Source of the DNA: Thiemannella venezuelensis
GTDB taxonomy: Bacteria > Actinomycetota > Actinomycetes > Streptosporangiales > Streptosporangiaceae
NCBI RefSeq assembly: GCF_014203605.1
Contig: NZ_JACHJJ010000002.1
Span: 62,001 to 126,000 of the forward strand
Direction: 5' to 3'
DNA: 64,000 nucleotides
Part shown: positions 16,094 to 27,203 of the stretch, one piece after another
Layout: every line of letters starts with the position of its first letter
Position numbering within the stretch: position 1 is the first letter of the stretch
The notes under the pieces: model-generated
The model's input: only the letters and a program-made list of their open reading frames with translations
Database searches by the model: none
What the model was told of the DNA's origin: nothing
Made by a program: the position numbers and the translations under genes

Positions 16094-16645
16094 TCACCAG
16101 ATGGGGACCGGGCTCTCGCCGCGCCGGTAGTAGCCGGGGACCGCCCCGCCCGAGGCGGCGCGGTCCAGCCGGCGCCTCATGCCGTCCGAGAGCGTCCCGG
16201 CCTTCATCATCTCCACGAACAGCGAGGTGACGTTCCCCAGGTCGAACCAGTCGCGCTGCCAGGACCACCGGAAGCCGCCGCCGTACCGGAACCAGCTCCC
16301 GCCGATCCCGGCCACCTCGTAGGTTCCCCCGCCGGGCCGTTCGGCGTCGGCGAGCTGCTTCCAGAAGCCGACCACCTGGCCGCTGCGGTCGTCGACGAGG
16401 ATGCTCTGGTACGGATACGACCAGCCGTCCAGGCCGCCCATCTCCGAACCCAGGGCCAGATCGCGGATCTCGTCCCGGCCCACCGCCATGAAGTCCCGGC
16501 CCGGGCCGACGTTCCAGCCGTAGGTCGCGTCCTCGGTGTAGAACTCGGCCAGCGGGCGCCAGTCGCCCGCCTCCTCGCAGCGCCGGTTGGCCTCCAGCCA
16601 CCGGTTCACCATCTCGTCCAGCTCGTCGCGGTCGAAGGCGGGCAT
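16094..16645 (-). CDS. SnoaL/NTF2-like protein
   Basis: A 183-aa NTF2-fold protein, start ATG 16645 after GAGGAG. The cone fold is suggested by VNRWLEANRRCEEAGDWRPLAEFYTEDATYGW, then MAVGRDEIRD and a sheet with WSYPYQSILVDD and VVGFWKQL. Such proteins isomerise or hydrate hydrophobic substrates (ketosteroid isomerase, SnoaL, limonene-epoxide hydrolase). It ends the TetR-P450-SDR-CYP51-ferredoxin run, where mycobacteria carry the KSI-like Rv0760c nearby. The substrate is likely lipid- or sterol-like. Confidence 0.8.
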   Translation of the reverse strand: MPAFDRDELDEMVNRWLEANRRCEEAGDWRPLAEFYTEDATYGWNVGPGRDFMAVGRDEIRDLALGSEMGGLDGWSYPYQSILVDDRSGQVVGFWKQLADAERPGGGTYEVAGIGGSWFRYGGGFRWSWQRDWFDLGNVTSLFVEMMKAGTLSDGMRRRLDRAASGGAVPGYYRRGESPVPIW

Positions 16646-16668
16646 GGGTCTCCTCGCGGGTTCGGGGG

Positions 16669-18228
<1,560 letters not shown>

Positions 18229-18232
<4 letters not shown>

Positions 18233-19080
18233 CGCTCCACCTCCGGGACCGGGGCGGGGGCCGCGCCCGCCGCTCCGGAGGCCGGAGGCGGTCCGGACGC
18301 CGGGGGCCTGGCGACCGCCGCCTCCGGCTGGACCTCCACCAGCGTCAGGTGGGTGCCGCGCGGCGCGGCGACGACGGCGGCGACCACCGCGGCGACGTCC
18401 TCGGCCCGGAGGAAGTACGGGTGCCGGGCGAGGCCCCACCTCACCCACTCCTCCAGGACCTCCCCGGTCGTCTCCGCGTCCCAGCCCATGCCCATGCCGG
18501 TCATGGTCGGGCCGGGCCGTACCACCGAGGCCCGCACCCCGGTGCCCTCCAGCTCCATCTGCAGCGCCCTGGCCATGCCCTCCACGCCGTTCTTGGCCGC
18601 GACGTACGCCCCCATCCGGGTGCGCGGGGCCCGCACGACGTCGGAGGAGACGAGGACCACGTCGCCCCGGCGCCGCGCGACCATGCCGGGCACGACGCGG
18701 GAGACCAGGCGGTGCGCGCCCACCAGATGGACCTGGAGCTGCGCGGCGAAGTCATCGGAGGCCAGTTCGTGGACGCGCTCGGCGCCCAGGTCGCCGGCGC
18801 CCGAGACGACGATCTCGGGATCGCCGAGGGCCGCCGCGGCGGCGGAGACGAAGCGGTCGACCGAGCCGGAGTCGGAGACGTCCAGCGGGTGGGCGACGGC
18901 CTCGCCGCCGTCCTTGCGGATGGTCTCGGCGATCTCCTCGCACCGGTCCGTACGGCGTGCGCCGAGGGCGACCGGATGGCCCGCGGCGGCCAGTAGCACG
19001 GCGGTGGCGGCGCCGATCCCGGAGGAGGCCCCGGCGACCAGCGCGGGACGGCGTTGCGGATGGGGTTCGAATCGGGGCAT
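18229..19080 (-). CDS. Short-chain dehydrogenase (Rv0765c-like)
   Basis: A 283-aa SDR, start ATG 19080. AGASSGIG loop (residues about 17-24), catalytic Ser in VSSD and Y-x3-K in GAYVAAKNG; the usual NNAG is SGAG here. The C-terminal tail (after about 245) is Ala/Pro-rich and low complexity. Lies between the two P450 genes, as Rv0765c does, and is coupled to CYP51 by a GTGA overlap. Probably oxidises the hydroxyl left or exposed by P450 action. Confidence 0.88.
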
Positions 19081-19185
19081 GGGCGCGATCTCCAGACACT
19101 GAATGCGGTTCACGGCGCGGTTCGGGACGGGGGCGGAGACGTTCACCGCCCGGTTCGGGGAGGGGTGCGGTCACGAGGACGGCAT

Positions 19186-19233
19186 GCGGTCAGGACGGGG
19201 TAGCGGTCAGGACGGGGTGCGGTCGGGACGGGT
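19186..19233. repeat. 16-17 bp tandem repeats at the 3' end of the CYP123-like gene
   Basis: Three near-identical units starting GCGGTC (19186, 19203, 19219) span the 3' end of the CYP123-like gene and the following 126-bp gap. The preceding bases 19095-19165 carry a looser repeat (two GTTCAC...CGGTTCGGG units). Probably strand-slippage products. Confidence 0.75.
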
Positions 19234-20526
19234 GCGGAGGTCCACGGAGACGGGCAGGGCGGCGAAGCCGCGGACGTTCACCGAGTGCACGCGCACGGCG
19301 CCCGCCTCGTCGACCTCGTAGCCCCGGACCCGCCGTACGAACTCGGTCAGCGCGATGCGCGCCTCCAGCCGCGCCAGGCCGGCGCCCAGGCAGAAGTGCC
19401 GCCCGCCGCCGAAACTGACCATCTGCGAGGTGTCGCGGTCGAGGTCGTAGGCGTCCGGTTCGGGGAAGGCCCGGGGGTCGCGGTTGGCCGCGCCGACGAG
19501 CAGCAGCATCCGGTCCCCGGCGGGCACCGTACGGCCGTGCAGCTCGGTTTCCTCGGTGACGGTGCGGGCGAGGGCCTGGCTGGAGGCGTCGTAGCGGAGC
19601 GTCTCCTCCACCCAGTCGGCGACCCGGTCCGGGTCGCCCAGGGGCTTGGCCAGCTGGGCCGGGTTGCGCCGCCCCCAGTAGAGGGCGTTGGCCAGCAGCT
19701 TGGTGGTGGTCTCGTTGCCCGCCACCACCATCAGGAAGAGGAACGCGATGATCTCCGCCTCGGTGAGCCGGTCGCGGCCCTCCTGGGCGGTCACCAGCGC
19801 GGAGGTGAGGTCGCCGCCGGGTCTGCGGCGGCGCTCGGCGACCAGGTCCTGGTAGTAGCCGACGAGGGTGAGCGAGGCCTCCATCCCGGCGGGCGGGACG
19901 TCGTTGAGGCCCTCCTCGCGGTGGACGACCAGGTCGGCCAGGCGGCGCAGCTCGTCCCGGTCGGCCTCGGGCACGCCCATCAGCTCGCAGACGACGTCCA
20001 TCGGAAGCCTGCCCGCGACGTCGGCGACGAAGTCGAACTCGCCCTTCTCCAGGGCCGGGCCGAGGTGGCGGCGGGTCAGGCGCAGGACGTCGCCCTCCAG
20101 CTCGCGGACCCGGCGCGGGGTGAAGCCCTTGGAGACCAGGGAGCGCATCCGGGTGTGCGAGGGCGGGTCCATGCCGAGGAAGGACATCGTCCGGTGCGCG
20201 TCCGGGCCCCAGGCGCTCGGGTCGAGGGAGACGCCGTTGGCGTTGGAGTAGCGCTCGTGGTCCCGGAACGCGGCCGCCACGTCGGCATGGCGCGACAGGG
20301 CCCAGAAGCCGAGGGCGTCGTCGCGGTAGAGGGGGGCCTCCTCCCGCAGCCGCGCGTACGTGGGGTAGGGGTCCTCGTGGATCGCGTAGTCGTAGGGGTC
20401 GTAGGCGACCGGGCCGCGCGCGGTCCGGTCGTCCACGGCCCCATCGTCCACGGTCCGGTCACGCACGGCCCGGTCGTCCACGGCCCCATCGTCCGCGGCC
20501 TGGGGGGACGGTTCCACGGTGGTCAC
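19207..20526 (-). CDS. Cytochrome P450 (CYP123/CYP107-like; Rv0766c position)
   Basis: A 439-aa P450, start GTG 20526 overlapping the TetR stop (GTGA). The N-terminal 40 residues are a repeated DDGAVDD/RTV low-complexity segment outside the fold. MVVAGNETTTKLLANA (I helix), ETLR (K helix) and FGGGRHFCLGAG with C379 are intact. It sits where CYP123 (Rv0766c) lies in M. tuberculosis and likely acts with CYP51, SDR and ferredoxin on one substrate. Confidence 0.9.
   Translation of the reverse strand: MTTVEPSPQAADDGAVDDRAVRDRTVDDGAVDDRTARGPVAYDPYDYAIHEDPYPTYARLREEAPLYRDDALGFWALSRHADVAAAFRDHERYSNANGVSLDPSAWGPDAHRTMSFLGMDPPSHTRMRSLVSKGFTPRRVRELEGDVLRLTRRHLGPALEKGEFDFVADVAGRLPMDVVCELMGVPEADRDELRRLADLVVHREEGLNDVPPAGMEASLTLVGYYQDLVAERRRRPGGDLTSALVTAQEGRDRLTEAEIIAFLFLMVVAGNETTTKLLANALYWGRRNPAQLAKPLGDPDRVADWVEETLRYDASSQALARTVTEETELHGRTVPAGDRMLLLVGAANRDPRAFPEPDAYDLDRDTSQMVSFGGGRHFCLGAGLARLEARIALTEFVRRVRGYEVDEAGAVRVHSVNVRGFAALPVSVDLRTRPDRTPS
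20425..20494. repeat. 25-bp direct repeat in the CYP123-like N-terminus
   Basis: An exact 25-bp sequence occurs at 20425-20449 and 20470-20494 (period 45, in frame), encoding the duplicated DDGAVDDR segment of the P450 leader. Confidence 0.9.
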
Positions 20527-21107
20527 CTCACGATCAGCTCGGCGATGTCGGCGAGCCGGTCGGCCATCTCCCCGTAGGAGGTGTGGCCCATCCCGGCCTG
20601 GAGGAGCGCGCCCGCGTAGGCGAGCTCCAGCGCGTCGACGGTCCTGCGGTCGGCGCGCGCGCCGAGGGCGGCCCGCAGGCGGCGGCGGACGGCCAGACCG
20701 ATCCGGGCGCGCAGCTCCTGGACGTCGGGGTCGTTGCCGAGCATCGCGGCCGTGCAGGCCGCGGCGAGCCGCGGCTCGTCCGAGACCAGCAGCGTGATCT
20801 CCCGGAGCACCGCGACCACGCGCTCGCGCGCCTCCTCCGGCAGCGGTTCCGCTGGGGCCTCCACCGGCGGCAGCGCGCTCAGGCGACGCCAGAACACCTC
20901 GGTGACCAGGTGGTTCCTGGAGGCGAAGTAGGTGTAGGCCGTGGCGGGCGCGACCCCGGCGCGCCGGGCGACGTTGCGAACGGTCAGCCCGTCGGACCCG
21001 GTCTCCCGGACCTCCTCGACGGCCGCCTCGGTCAGGCGCCGCACGGTGTCGGCCTGGCGCTCGGTCAGCCGTCGCCGCGTGGGCTCCGCAGTCAACTTTC
21101 CGGACAC
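20523..21107 (-). CDS. TetR-family regulator of the CYP51 locus
   Basis: A 194-aa TetR regulator. GTG 21107 is chosen because it lies inside the palindrome, exactly as the ALDH start does, with a TAACGT -10 ending 8 nt upstream (a leaderless arrangement); the frame is open further upstream. The HTH is [27 protein letters not shown], followed by a helical ligand-binding region. It heads the operon TetR-P450-SDR-CYP51-ferredoxin-NTF2, like Rv0767c. It probably represses both operons until a pathway substrate or CoA-ester binds. Confidence 0.9.
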   Translation of the reverse strand: MSGKLTAEPTRRRLTERQADTVRRLTEAAVEEVRETGSDGLTVRNVARRAGVAPATAYTYFASRNHLVTEVFWRRLSALPPVEAPAEPLPEEARERVVAVLREITLLVSDEPRLAAACTAAMLGNDPDVQELRARIGLAVRRRLRAALGARADRRTVDALELAYAGALLQAGMGHTSYGEMADRLADIAELIVR

Positions 21108-21116
21108 GTGTCCAGA
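21099..21116. promoter_or_regulatory. 18-bp palindromic operator of the CYP51 locus (copy 2)
   Basis: TCCGGACACGTGTCCAGA, the same as copy 1 (15316-15333) except one base, covers the TetR GTG start. The 12-bp core GGACACGTGTCC is shared and occurs nowhere else that I found in the window. Confidence 0.75.
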
Positions 21117-21304
21117 CGTTAGTCCAGCCGCTCGACTTGCACAAGCGATTGCTCGGTGGCTCTTGCGTCGCGGTTCGCTGCGGCCGGGCCGGTTCCGGCG
21201 CGCCACCGCCCCCGCTGGGCGCCGAAACCCGCCGTGATTGTGGTGGTCCAGGGCCTCTCAGCCGGGATGCGGGGAATGTCGGTGGCGGCAGGCACGATGG
21301 GCAC

Positions 21305-23413
21305 ATGACTGACGCGCCCCCTGCCACCGTTCTCGCCGACCAGGTCGAATACGCCCGCGCCGTGCGGACGGCCGTCGAGGCCGCCGCCGCCTACTACGGG
21401 ACCGGTGACTCCGGGCTGGACGACGACGCCTACGACCGCCTGGTCCGCGGAATCGAGGCCTACGAGGCCGCCCACCCCGGCCAGGTGCTCCCCGGCTCGC
21501 CCACGGGCAAGGTCGCCGGCGGCGCCGTGGCCGGGGACGTCCCGCACACCGTCCCGATGCTCAGCCTGGACAACGTGTTCTCCGCCGAGGAGCTCGCCGG
21601 CTGGGCGGCCGGGCTGGAGCGACGCCTGGGCAGGCCCGTCACGGCGTGGAGCGTGGAGCCGAAACTGGACGGGCTCGCGGTCTCCGCCCGCTACCGCGCC
21701 GGCCGGCTGGCGCAGCTCGTGACGCGCGGCGACGGCGCGGCCGGGGAGGACGTCTCGCACGCGATCGGCACGGTCCTCGGCCTGCCGGAGAAGCTCACCG
21801 AGCCGGTGACGGTGGAGATCCGCGGCGAGGTGCTGATGACCGCCGCCCAGTTCGAGGCCGCGAACGCGGCCCGCACCGGCCACGACGGCACGACGTTCGC
21901 CAACCCGCGCAGCGCCGCCGCCGGGACGCTGCGCGCCAGAGACCGGGCCTACCGGTGCGAGATGACCTTCTTCGGGTACGGCGCGCTCCCGCTCCCGCCC
22001 GACGACGGCTCCGAGCTCGCCGGGAGGCTCCGGGAGCTGCCGCACAGCGAGATCATGGAACTGGTCGCCGCCCTCGGCGTGCAGACCACCGGCGCCACCC
22101 CGGTCGCCGGGGTCGCCGTCGCCACGGTGGAGCAGGCGCAGGCCCGCATCGAGGAGGTCGCCGCCCTCCGGGCCGAGCTGCCGTTCGGGATCGACGGGAT
22201 CGTGGTCAAAGCGGACCTGGCCGCCGACCAGGCGCAGGCCGGATCCGGCTCGCGGGCACCCCGCTGGGCGATCGCCTACAAGCTCCCGGCCGTCGAGAAG
22301 ATCACCAGGTTGCTCGGCGTGGAGTGGAACGTCGGCCGCACCGGGATCATCGCGCCGCGCGCGGTGCTGGAGCCGGTCCGGCTGGACGGCAGCGTGGTCA
22401 CCTACGCCACGCTGCACAACCCGGCCGACATCGCCCGCCGCGGCCTCATGCTCGGCGACTCCGTGACCGTCTACAAGGCGGGCGACGTGATCCCGCGGGT
22501 CCAGGCCCCGGTGGTGCACCTGCGGACCGGCGACGAGCAGCCGATCGCCTTCCCCGAGGCCTGCCCCCGGTGCGGCGGCGACCTCGACGTCTCCCAGCAG
22601 CGCTGGCGGTGCGCCCGCGGCCGGGCCTGCCACGCGGTCGCCTCGGTGAGCTACGCGGCCGGGCGCGACCAGCTCGACATCGAGGGGCTGGGCCAGACCC
22701 GTGTCGTGCAGCTCGTCGACGCCGGGCTGGTCACCGACTTCGCCGACCTGTTCACCCTCACCCGCGAGCAGCTGCTCACCCTGGACCGGATGGGGAGCAC
22801 CAGCACCGACAACCTGCTGGCGGCCATCGAGCAGGCCAAGGGCAAGCCGCTGAACAAGGTGTTCTGTGCGCTGGGCGTCCGGGGGACCGGCCGGTCGATG
22901 TCGCGGCGGATCGCCCGCCACTTCGGCTCGATGGACGCCGTCCGCGCCGCGGACGCCGAGGCGCTCCAGGCCGTGGAGGGCGTCGGGCCGGAGAAGGCCG
23001 CGCTGCTGGTGGAGGAGCTCGCCGAGCTCGCCCCGCTCATCGGGAAGCTGGTGGCGGCGGGCGTCAACATGACCGAGCCCGGGGTGACCGCGCCCGGCGC
23101 CGTGCCGGACGGGACGGAGGACCTGGAGGGGGCGGAGGTGGCACAGGCGGCTCCCGCGGCGGAGCTGCCGCTCGCCGGGATGGCCGTCGTGGTGACCGGT
23201 TCGATGAGCGGCCCGCTGGAGGCGCTGTCCCGCACCCAGATGAACGAGCTGATCGAGCGGGCCGGAGGCAGGGCCTCCTCCAGCGTCTCGGCACGCACCT
23301 CCCTGCTCGTGGCGGGCGAGAAGGCCGGCTCCAAGCGGGACAAGGCGGCCTCGCTGGGCGTGCGCATCGCCACTCCGGAGGAGTTCGCCGACCTCGTCGC
23401 CGCCTTCGTCTGA
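21305..23413 (+). CDS. ligA: NAD-dependent DNA ligase
   Basis: A 702-aa ligase. Domain Ia ([17 protein letters not shown]), adenylation domain with K120 in [16 protein letters not shown] fold, a four-Cys zinc finger (CPRC...C..C, about 425-447), helix-hairpin-helix region ([12 protein letters not shown]) and C-terminal BRCT ([12 protein letters not shown]...). All core elements are intact. It joins nicks using NAD. No cell-cycle or gatABC genes flank it, so it could be a second ligase copy besides the housekeeping one; the window cannot decide. Confidence 0.95.
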   Translation: MTDAPPATVLADQVEYARAVRTAVEAAAAYYGTGDSGLDDDAYDRLVRGIEAYEAAHPGQVLPGSPTGKVAGGAVAGDVPHTVPMLSLDNVFSAEELAGWAAGLERRLGRPVTAWSVEPKLDGLAVSARYRAGRLAQLVTRGDGAAGEDVSHAIGTVLGLPEKLTEPVTVEIRGEVLMTAAQFEAANAARTGHDGTTFANPRSAAAGTLRARDRAYRCEMTFFGYGALPLPPDDGSELAGRLRELPHSEIMELVAALGVQTTGATPVAGVAVATVEQAQARIEEVAALRAELPFGIDGIVVKADLAADQAQAGSGSRAPRWAIAYKLPAVEKITRLLGVEWNVGRTGIIAPRAVLEPVRLDGSVVTYATLHNPADIARRGLMLGDSVTVYKAGDVIPRVQAPVVHLRTGDEQPIAFPEACPRCGGDLDVSQQRWRCARGRACHAVASVSYAAGRDQLDIEGLGQTRVVQLVDAGLVTDFADLFTLTREQLLTLDRMGSTSTDNLLAAIEQAKGKPLNKVFCALGVRGTGRSMSRRIARHFGSMDAVRAADAEALQAVEGVGPEKAALLVEELAELAPLIGKLVAAGVNMTEPGVTAPGAVPDGTEDLEGAEVAQAAPAAELPLAGMAVVVTGSMSGPLEALSRTQMNELIERAGGRASSSVSARTSLLVAGEKAGSKRDKAASLGVRIATPEEFADLVAAFV

Positions 23414-23420
23414 CCTTACG

Positions 23421-23478
23421 GCGCCCGGTCGCCCGGCCCGGACCTCCGGCGGCCCTGACCGGCCGGGCCGCCGGGCGG
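23421..23478 (+). terminator. Long GC-rich hairpin after ligA
   Basis: CGCCCGGTCGCCCGGCCCGG and CCGGCCGGGCCGCCGGGCG are near-complementary arms just downstream of the ligA stop. Confidence 0.5.
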
Positions 23479-23522
23479 GGCTACCGCGCTCCCGGCGGAT
23501 CCCCCGATACTGGGAGCCGATC

Positions 23523-24869
23523 ATGGATTCGGTCCCGGGAGGTGACGCGTTGCCGGCTCCACCGACCCCGTCCCCGGGGCGGCGGGCCGCCGGGTTCTCC
23601 GGGGTTCCGCCGGTCACCGTGGACGCCGCGATCGCCGGTGCGGTGGCCGTCGCCGGCCTCTGGTCCGGGCTGGGGTGGGCCCACGGGGGTCCCGGGGTGG
23701 CGGCGCTGGTGCTCGGGGCGTCGGTACCGCTGCTGTGGCGGCGGACGGCGCCCGTTCTCACCGCCTCGGTGGTGTGCGCCGCGACGACCGGGCTCGCGCT
23801 GGTCCACGCGTTGCCGCCACTGCCGTACGGCGCGCTGGTGGCGGTGTACACGGTGGCGGCGCTCAGCGCCCGGCGGGAGCGCCTGCTGAGCTCGGTCGCG
23901 GGTGCGGCGCTGCTGGTCGTCTCCCTCGTTCTCCCGGGGGAGACGCCGGACTCCTTCGGTTACGTCGGCATGGCGTTCGCGGCCGCCTGGGCGCTGGGGG
24001 CCGGTGCGCGGGCGCGGCGGGCCGAGATCGCCGCGCTGGAGGAGCGCACCCGCAGGCTGGAGGAGGAGCGGGCGGCGGCCGCCGCGCACGAGCGCACCCG
24101 CATCGCCCGCGACATGCACGACGTCCTGACGCACTCGGTCGGCATCATGGTCGTCCAGGCCGACGCGGGCTCCCTGGTGGTGCGGGCCGACCCGGACCGG
24201 GCCGAGGCGGCGTTCGACGCGATCGCGCGGACCGGCCGGGAGGCGGTCGGCCAGCTCCGCCGCGTCCTGGGCGCGTTGCGGCCGGGCGAGGGCAGGGGCG
24301 GTGACGCCGATGACGACGGCAGCGTACGCGGTGACGGCGATGGCGGCGGGCTCGCGCCGGCGCCGGGCCTGGGCGAGGTGGAGCGCCTGGCCGGGCGGTT
24401 CCGGCGGGCCGGGCTGGAGGTGGCCGTCGAGTCCCAGGGCGAGGCCGCGCCGCTCCCCGCCGACGTCGACACGGCGGCCTACCGGCTCGTCCAGGAGTCG
24501 CTGACGAACACGCTCCGGCACGCGGGGGCCACCACCGCGCGGGTACGGCTCCGCTGGTCGCCGGGGGTCCTGCGGATCGAGGTGACCGACGACGGCCGCG
24601 GCCCGGACCCCGCCGGGGTCACGGCCGGGTACGGCCTGATCGGCATGCGGGAACGGGTCACGGCGTGCGGCGGTACGCTGCGGGCGGGTGCGGGACGGGA
24701 CGAGGGATCGGGCGGAGGGTTCACCGTCGTCGCGACGCTGCCGCTCGGCGAGGAGACGCCGCCCGCCGTTGAGGAGCCTTCTCCACCCGGAGGGGAACGG
24801 CCCGCCGCCGTGACGCCGCCGACCGGAGAGGAGCGGTCCGCCGATGCTGCGCGTGCTCGTCGTCGATGA
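23523..24869 (+). CDS. NarL-type sensor histidine kinase
   Basis: A 448-aa kinase with four or five N-terminal membrane helices (about 30-165), a short coiled coil, the HisKA_3 dimerisation motif RDMHDVLTHSVG with H199, and an HATPase domain (LVQESLTNTLRHAGA, VTDDGRGPD, YGLIGMRERV). It has no extracellular sensor domain of note, so it probably senses a membrane signal. The 3' end overlaps the response regulator start by 26 bases. A Gly/Asp-rich insert (about 260-280) lies between dimerisation and ATPase domains. Confidence 0.92.
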   Translation: MDSVPGGDALPAPPTPSPGRRAAGFSGVPPVTVDAAIAGAVAVAGLWSGLGWAHGGPGVAALVLGASVPLLWRRTAPVLTASVVCAATTGLALVHALPPLPYGALVAVYTVAALSARRERLLSSVAGAALLVVSLVLPGETPDSFGYVGMAFAAAWALGAGARARRAEIAALEERTRRLEEERAAAAAHERTRIARDMHDVLTHSVGIMVVQADAGSLVVRADPDRAEAAFDAIARTGREAVGQLRRVLGALRPGEGRGGDADDDGSVRGDGDGGGLAPAPGLGEVERLAGRFRRAGLEVAVESQGEAAPLPADVDTAAYRLVQESLTNTLRHAGATTARVRLRWSPGVLRIEVTDDGRGPDPAGVTAGYGLIGMRERVTACGGTLRAGAGRDEGSGGGFTVVATLPLGEETPPAVEEPSPPGGERPAAVTPPTGEERSADAARARRR

Positions 24870-25509
24870 CCAGGACCTGTTCCGCGGCGGCTTCTCCCTG
24901 ATCCTGGACGCCCAGCCCGGTATCACGGTCGTCGGCGAGGCCGCCGACGGCGCCGAGGCCGTCCGGCGGGCGGTGGAACTGGGTCCCGACGTGGTGCTGA
25001 TGGACATCCGGATGCCGAACATGGACGGCGTCGAGGCGACGGCCCGGATCTGCGAGCGCACCGATGCCAGGGTCCTGGCGCTGACCATGTTCGACCTCGA
25101 CGAGTACGTCTACGCCGTGCTGCGGGCCGGGGCCAGCGGCTTCCTGCTGAAGGACGCCCACCGGGACGAGCTGGTCGCCGCCGTCCGCGTGGTCGCCGCG
25201 GGGGAGGCCCTCCTGGCCCCGGCGGTGACGCGGCGGCTGATCGCCGACCTGGTGGGGCGGGGCGGCGCCGTACCCCGGCTGAAGGCCCGGCTCGGCGAGC
25301 TGACCGCGCGGGAACGGGAGACGCTGGAGCGGGTGGCGCGGGGGATGTCCAACGCCGAGATCGCCGCGGGGCTGCACGTGAGCGAGCACACCGTCAAGAC
25401 CCACGTCAGCAACCTGCTGGCCAAGCTGGGGCTGCGCGACCGGGCGCAGGCGGTGGTCTTCGCCTACGAGTCGGGCCTCGTCGTCGCGGGCGCTCACTCC
25501 TGGGAATGA
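24844..25509 (+). CDS. NarL/FixJ response regulator
   Basis: A 221-aa two-domain regulator. Receiver with D8/D9 and phospho-acceptor D54 (VVLMDIRMPN), T near 82 and K105-region (LLKDAH). C-terminal LuxR HTH (LTAREREtLERVARGMSNAEI... SEHTVKTHVSNLLAKL). Cognate partner of the overlapping kinase. The next gene, an N-acyltransferase-like protein 127 nt away, could be a target but nothing in sequence proves it. Confidence 0.95.
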   Translation: MLRVLVVDDQDLFRGGFSLILDAQPGITVVGEAADGAEAVRRAVELGPDVVLMDIRMPNMDGVEATARICERTDARVLALTMFDLDEYVYAVLRAGASGFLLKDAHRDELVAAVRVVAAGEALLAPAVTRRLIADLVGRGGAVPRLKARLGELTARERETLERVARGMSNAEIAAGLHVSEHTVKTHVSNLLAKLGLRDRAQAVVFAYESGLVVAGAHSWE

Positions 25510-25636
25510 GGACGGGTTCACTCTCCGCGGCGATCCCCCGAGGGCCCTCCCACCGGCAGCATTCGAAGCCCGCCCCCGGAAACCCGGCTTCCGGGGCCGG
25601 TCCTCCCGAAGCCCGCCTCCCGAGGAGAGCCCCGCG

Positions 25637-27175
25637 ATGCGCCCGTCCGATTCCGCCGTTCCACCCTCGGCGCCGCCCTCGGTGCCGCCCTCCGCGCGCC
25701 CACCGGGCGCTCCCGCCGCGCTTTCCGTCCCCACTGTGCTTTCCGTCCTCGCCGGCACCGCCGTCTCCGCCGCCCTGCTGTTCTCCGGCACCGGGCTGAC
25801 CCCGCTGCCGTGGCTCACCTGGCTGGCGCCCCTGCCGGTGCTGCTGCTGGCGCCCCGGGTGTCCCCGCTCACCGCGGCCGCCGCGGCGTTCGCGGCCTGG
25901 GGCATCGGCGGCCTGAACCTGTGGACCCTGCAGCGGGACCGGCTGGAGGTCCCGCTCCCGGTCGCGCTGCTCAGCGTGGTGGTCCCGGCCCTGCTGGCGG
26001 TCTCGGCCGTGCTGCTCTTCCGCGGCCTGCTGCGGCGGGGCAGGCCGGGGGCGGCCGCGCTGTCCGTGCCCGCGGTCTGGGTGAGCGGTGAGTACCTGGT
26101 CTCACTCCTCGGGCCCGACGGGGCGCTGTGGAGCCTGGCCTACAGCCAGGCCGGGGTGCTGCCGGTGCTCCAGCTCGCCTCGCTCACCGGCGTGTGGGGC
26201 GTCACGTTCGCGGTGGCCGGGGTCCCGGCGGCCGCCGCCGCGGTCCTCACCCCGGGGACGCCCGGGCGCGCCCGCCTGGGTGTGGGCCTCACGGTGTCGG
26301 CGCTGCTCGCCGCGGCGGTGACCTACGGAACCGTACGGCTCGCCGCGCCCGGCGGCCCGCACCGGAACGTGGCGCTGCTGGCCGCCGGGCTGCGGGGGGA
26401 CTGGGCTCCGGTCGGCACGCCCCGGGGCGCCGAGAAGCTCCGCGACATGCTGGCGCACCTGCGCGCCCTGCCCCGGGACACGGACGTGGCGGTGCTGGCG
26501 GAGGGCGCTTTCATCACCGGCGAGGCCGACCTCCCGCTGATCACCGGTCCGCTGGCCGCACTGGCCGGGGAGCGGCGGATGGACATCGTCGCCGGGGTGA
26601 TCGTCACCGACGCCCGCCGCAACACGGCCATGGTCTTCCCCGCCGCGGGAGGCCCTCCGCAGGTCTACCGCAAGCGGCACATGGTGCCCGGCGCCGAGCC
26701 GTACGAACCGGGAGACGAGGCCCTCGTCCTCGGCGGGTCCGGTGTGGCGATCTGCAAGGACCTGGACTTCCCCGGCCTGGCCAGGGAGAACCGCCGCGGC
26801 GGCGCCACGGTCATGCTCGTGCCCGCGCTGGACTTCGGGCTCGACGCCTGGCAGCACTCCCGGATCGCCGTGACGCGGGGCGTGGAGAACGGCTTCGCGG
26901 TCGCACGCAGCGCGGCCGACGGCGCCCTGACGGTCAGCGACCCCTACGGGCGCGTGCTCGCCGAGGGCGAGGCCCGGGGCCGCTCCATCGTGACCGTCAC
27001 CGCGGCCGTCCCGGTGAGCGGGACCGGGACCCTCTACACGAGCTGGGGCGACTGGTCCGCCTGGCTCTGCCTGGCCCTGGCCGCGGCTCTCGCGGGGCGG
27101 GCGGTGCGGGGCCGCATGACGGGGGACGGCCCGGGTACCACCTGCCGTGACGGGGACGGCCCGGGTAGCACCTGA
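25637..27175 (+). CDS. Apolipoprotein N-acyltransferase-like membrane protein
   Basis: A 512-aa membrane protein with about six N-terminal helices and a nitrilase-fold external domain. The catalytic triad is visible: E289 (LAEGAF), K346 (YRKRHMVPGAE) and C373 (ICKDLDF). Start ATG 25637 follows GAGGAG. In the Lnt family it would N-acylate lipoprotein cysteines at the outer membrane face. It is shorter and divergent in its helices from E. coli Lnt, so another acyltransfer is possible. The last residues come from a 30-bp duplicated segment. Confidence 0.85.
   Translation: MRPSDSAVPPSAPPSVPPSARPPGAPAALSVPTVLSVLAGTAVSAALLFSGTGLTPLPWLTWLAPLPVLLLAPRVSPLTAAAAAFAAWGIGGLNLWTLQRDRLEVPLPVALLSVVVPALLAVSAVLLFRGLLRRGRPGAAALSVPAVWVSGEYLVSLLGPDGALWSLAYSQAGVLPVLQLASLTGVWGVTFAVAGVPAAAAAVLTPGTPGRARLGVGLTVSALLAAAVTYGTVRLAAPGGPHRNVALLAAGLRGDWAPVGTPRGAEKLRDMLAHLRALPRDTDVAVLAEGAFITGEADLPLITGPLAALAGERRMDIVAGVIVTDARRNTAMVFPAAGGPPQVYRKRHMVPGAEPYEPGDEALVLGGSGVAICKDLDFPGLARENRRGGATVMLVPALDFGLDAWQHSRIAVTRGVENGFAVARSAADGALTVSDPYGRVLAEGEARGRSIVTVTAAVPVSGTGTLYTSWGDWSAWLCLALAAALAGRAVRGRMTGDGPGTTCRDGDGPGST
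27122..27167. repeat. 30-bp period repeat at the 3' end of the Lnt-like gene
   Basis: A 16-bp sequence (GGGGACGGCCCGGGTA) recurs 30 bp apart at 27122 and 27152, encoding a repeated GDGPG near the C-terminus. Confidence 0.85.
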
Positions 27176-27203
27176 CCGTCGGGGGCGGTGACTGGAGGCC
27201 GAG

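Noticed and set aside
20425-20494. Direct repeats as an insertion or attachment site
   Set aside because: The repeat is in frame in the P450 leader, period 45, with no integrase or boundary change in gene content.
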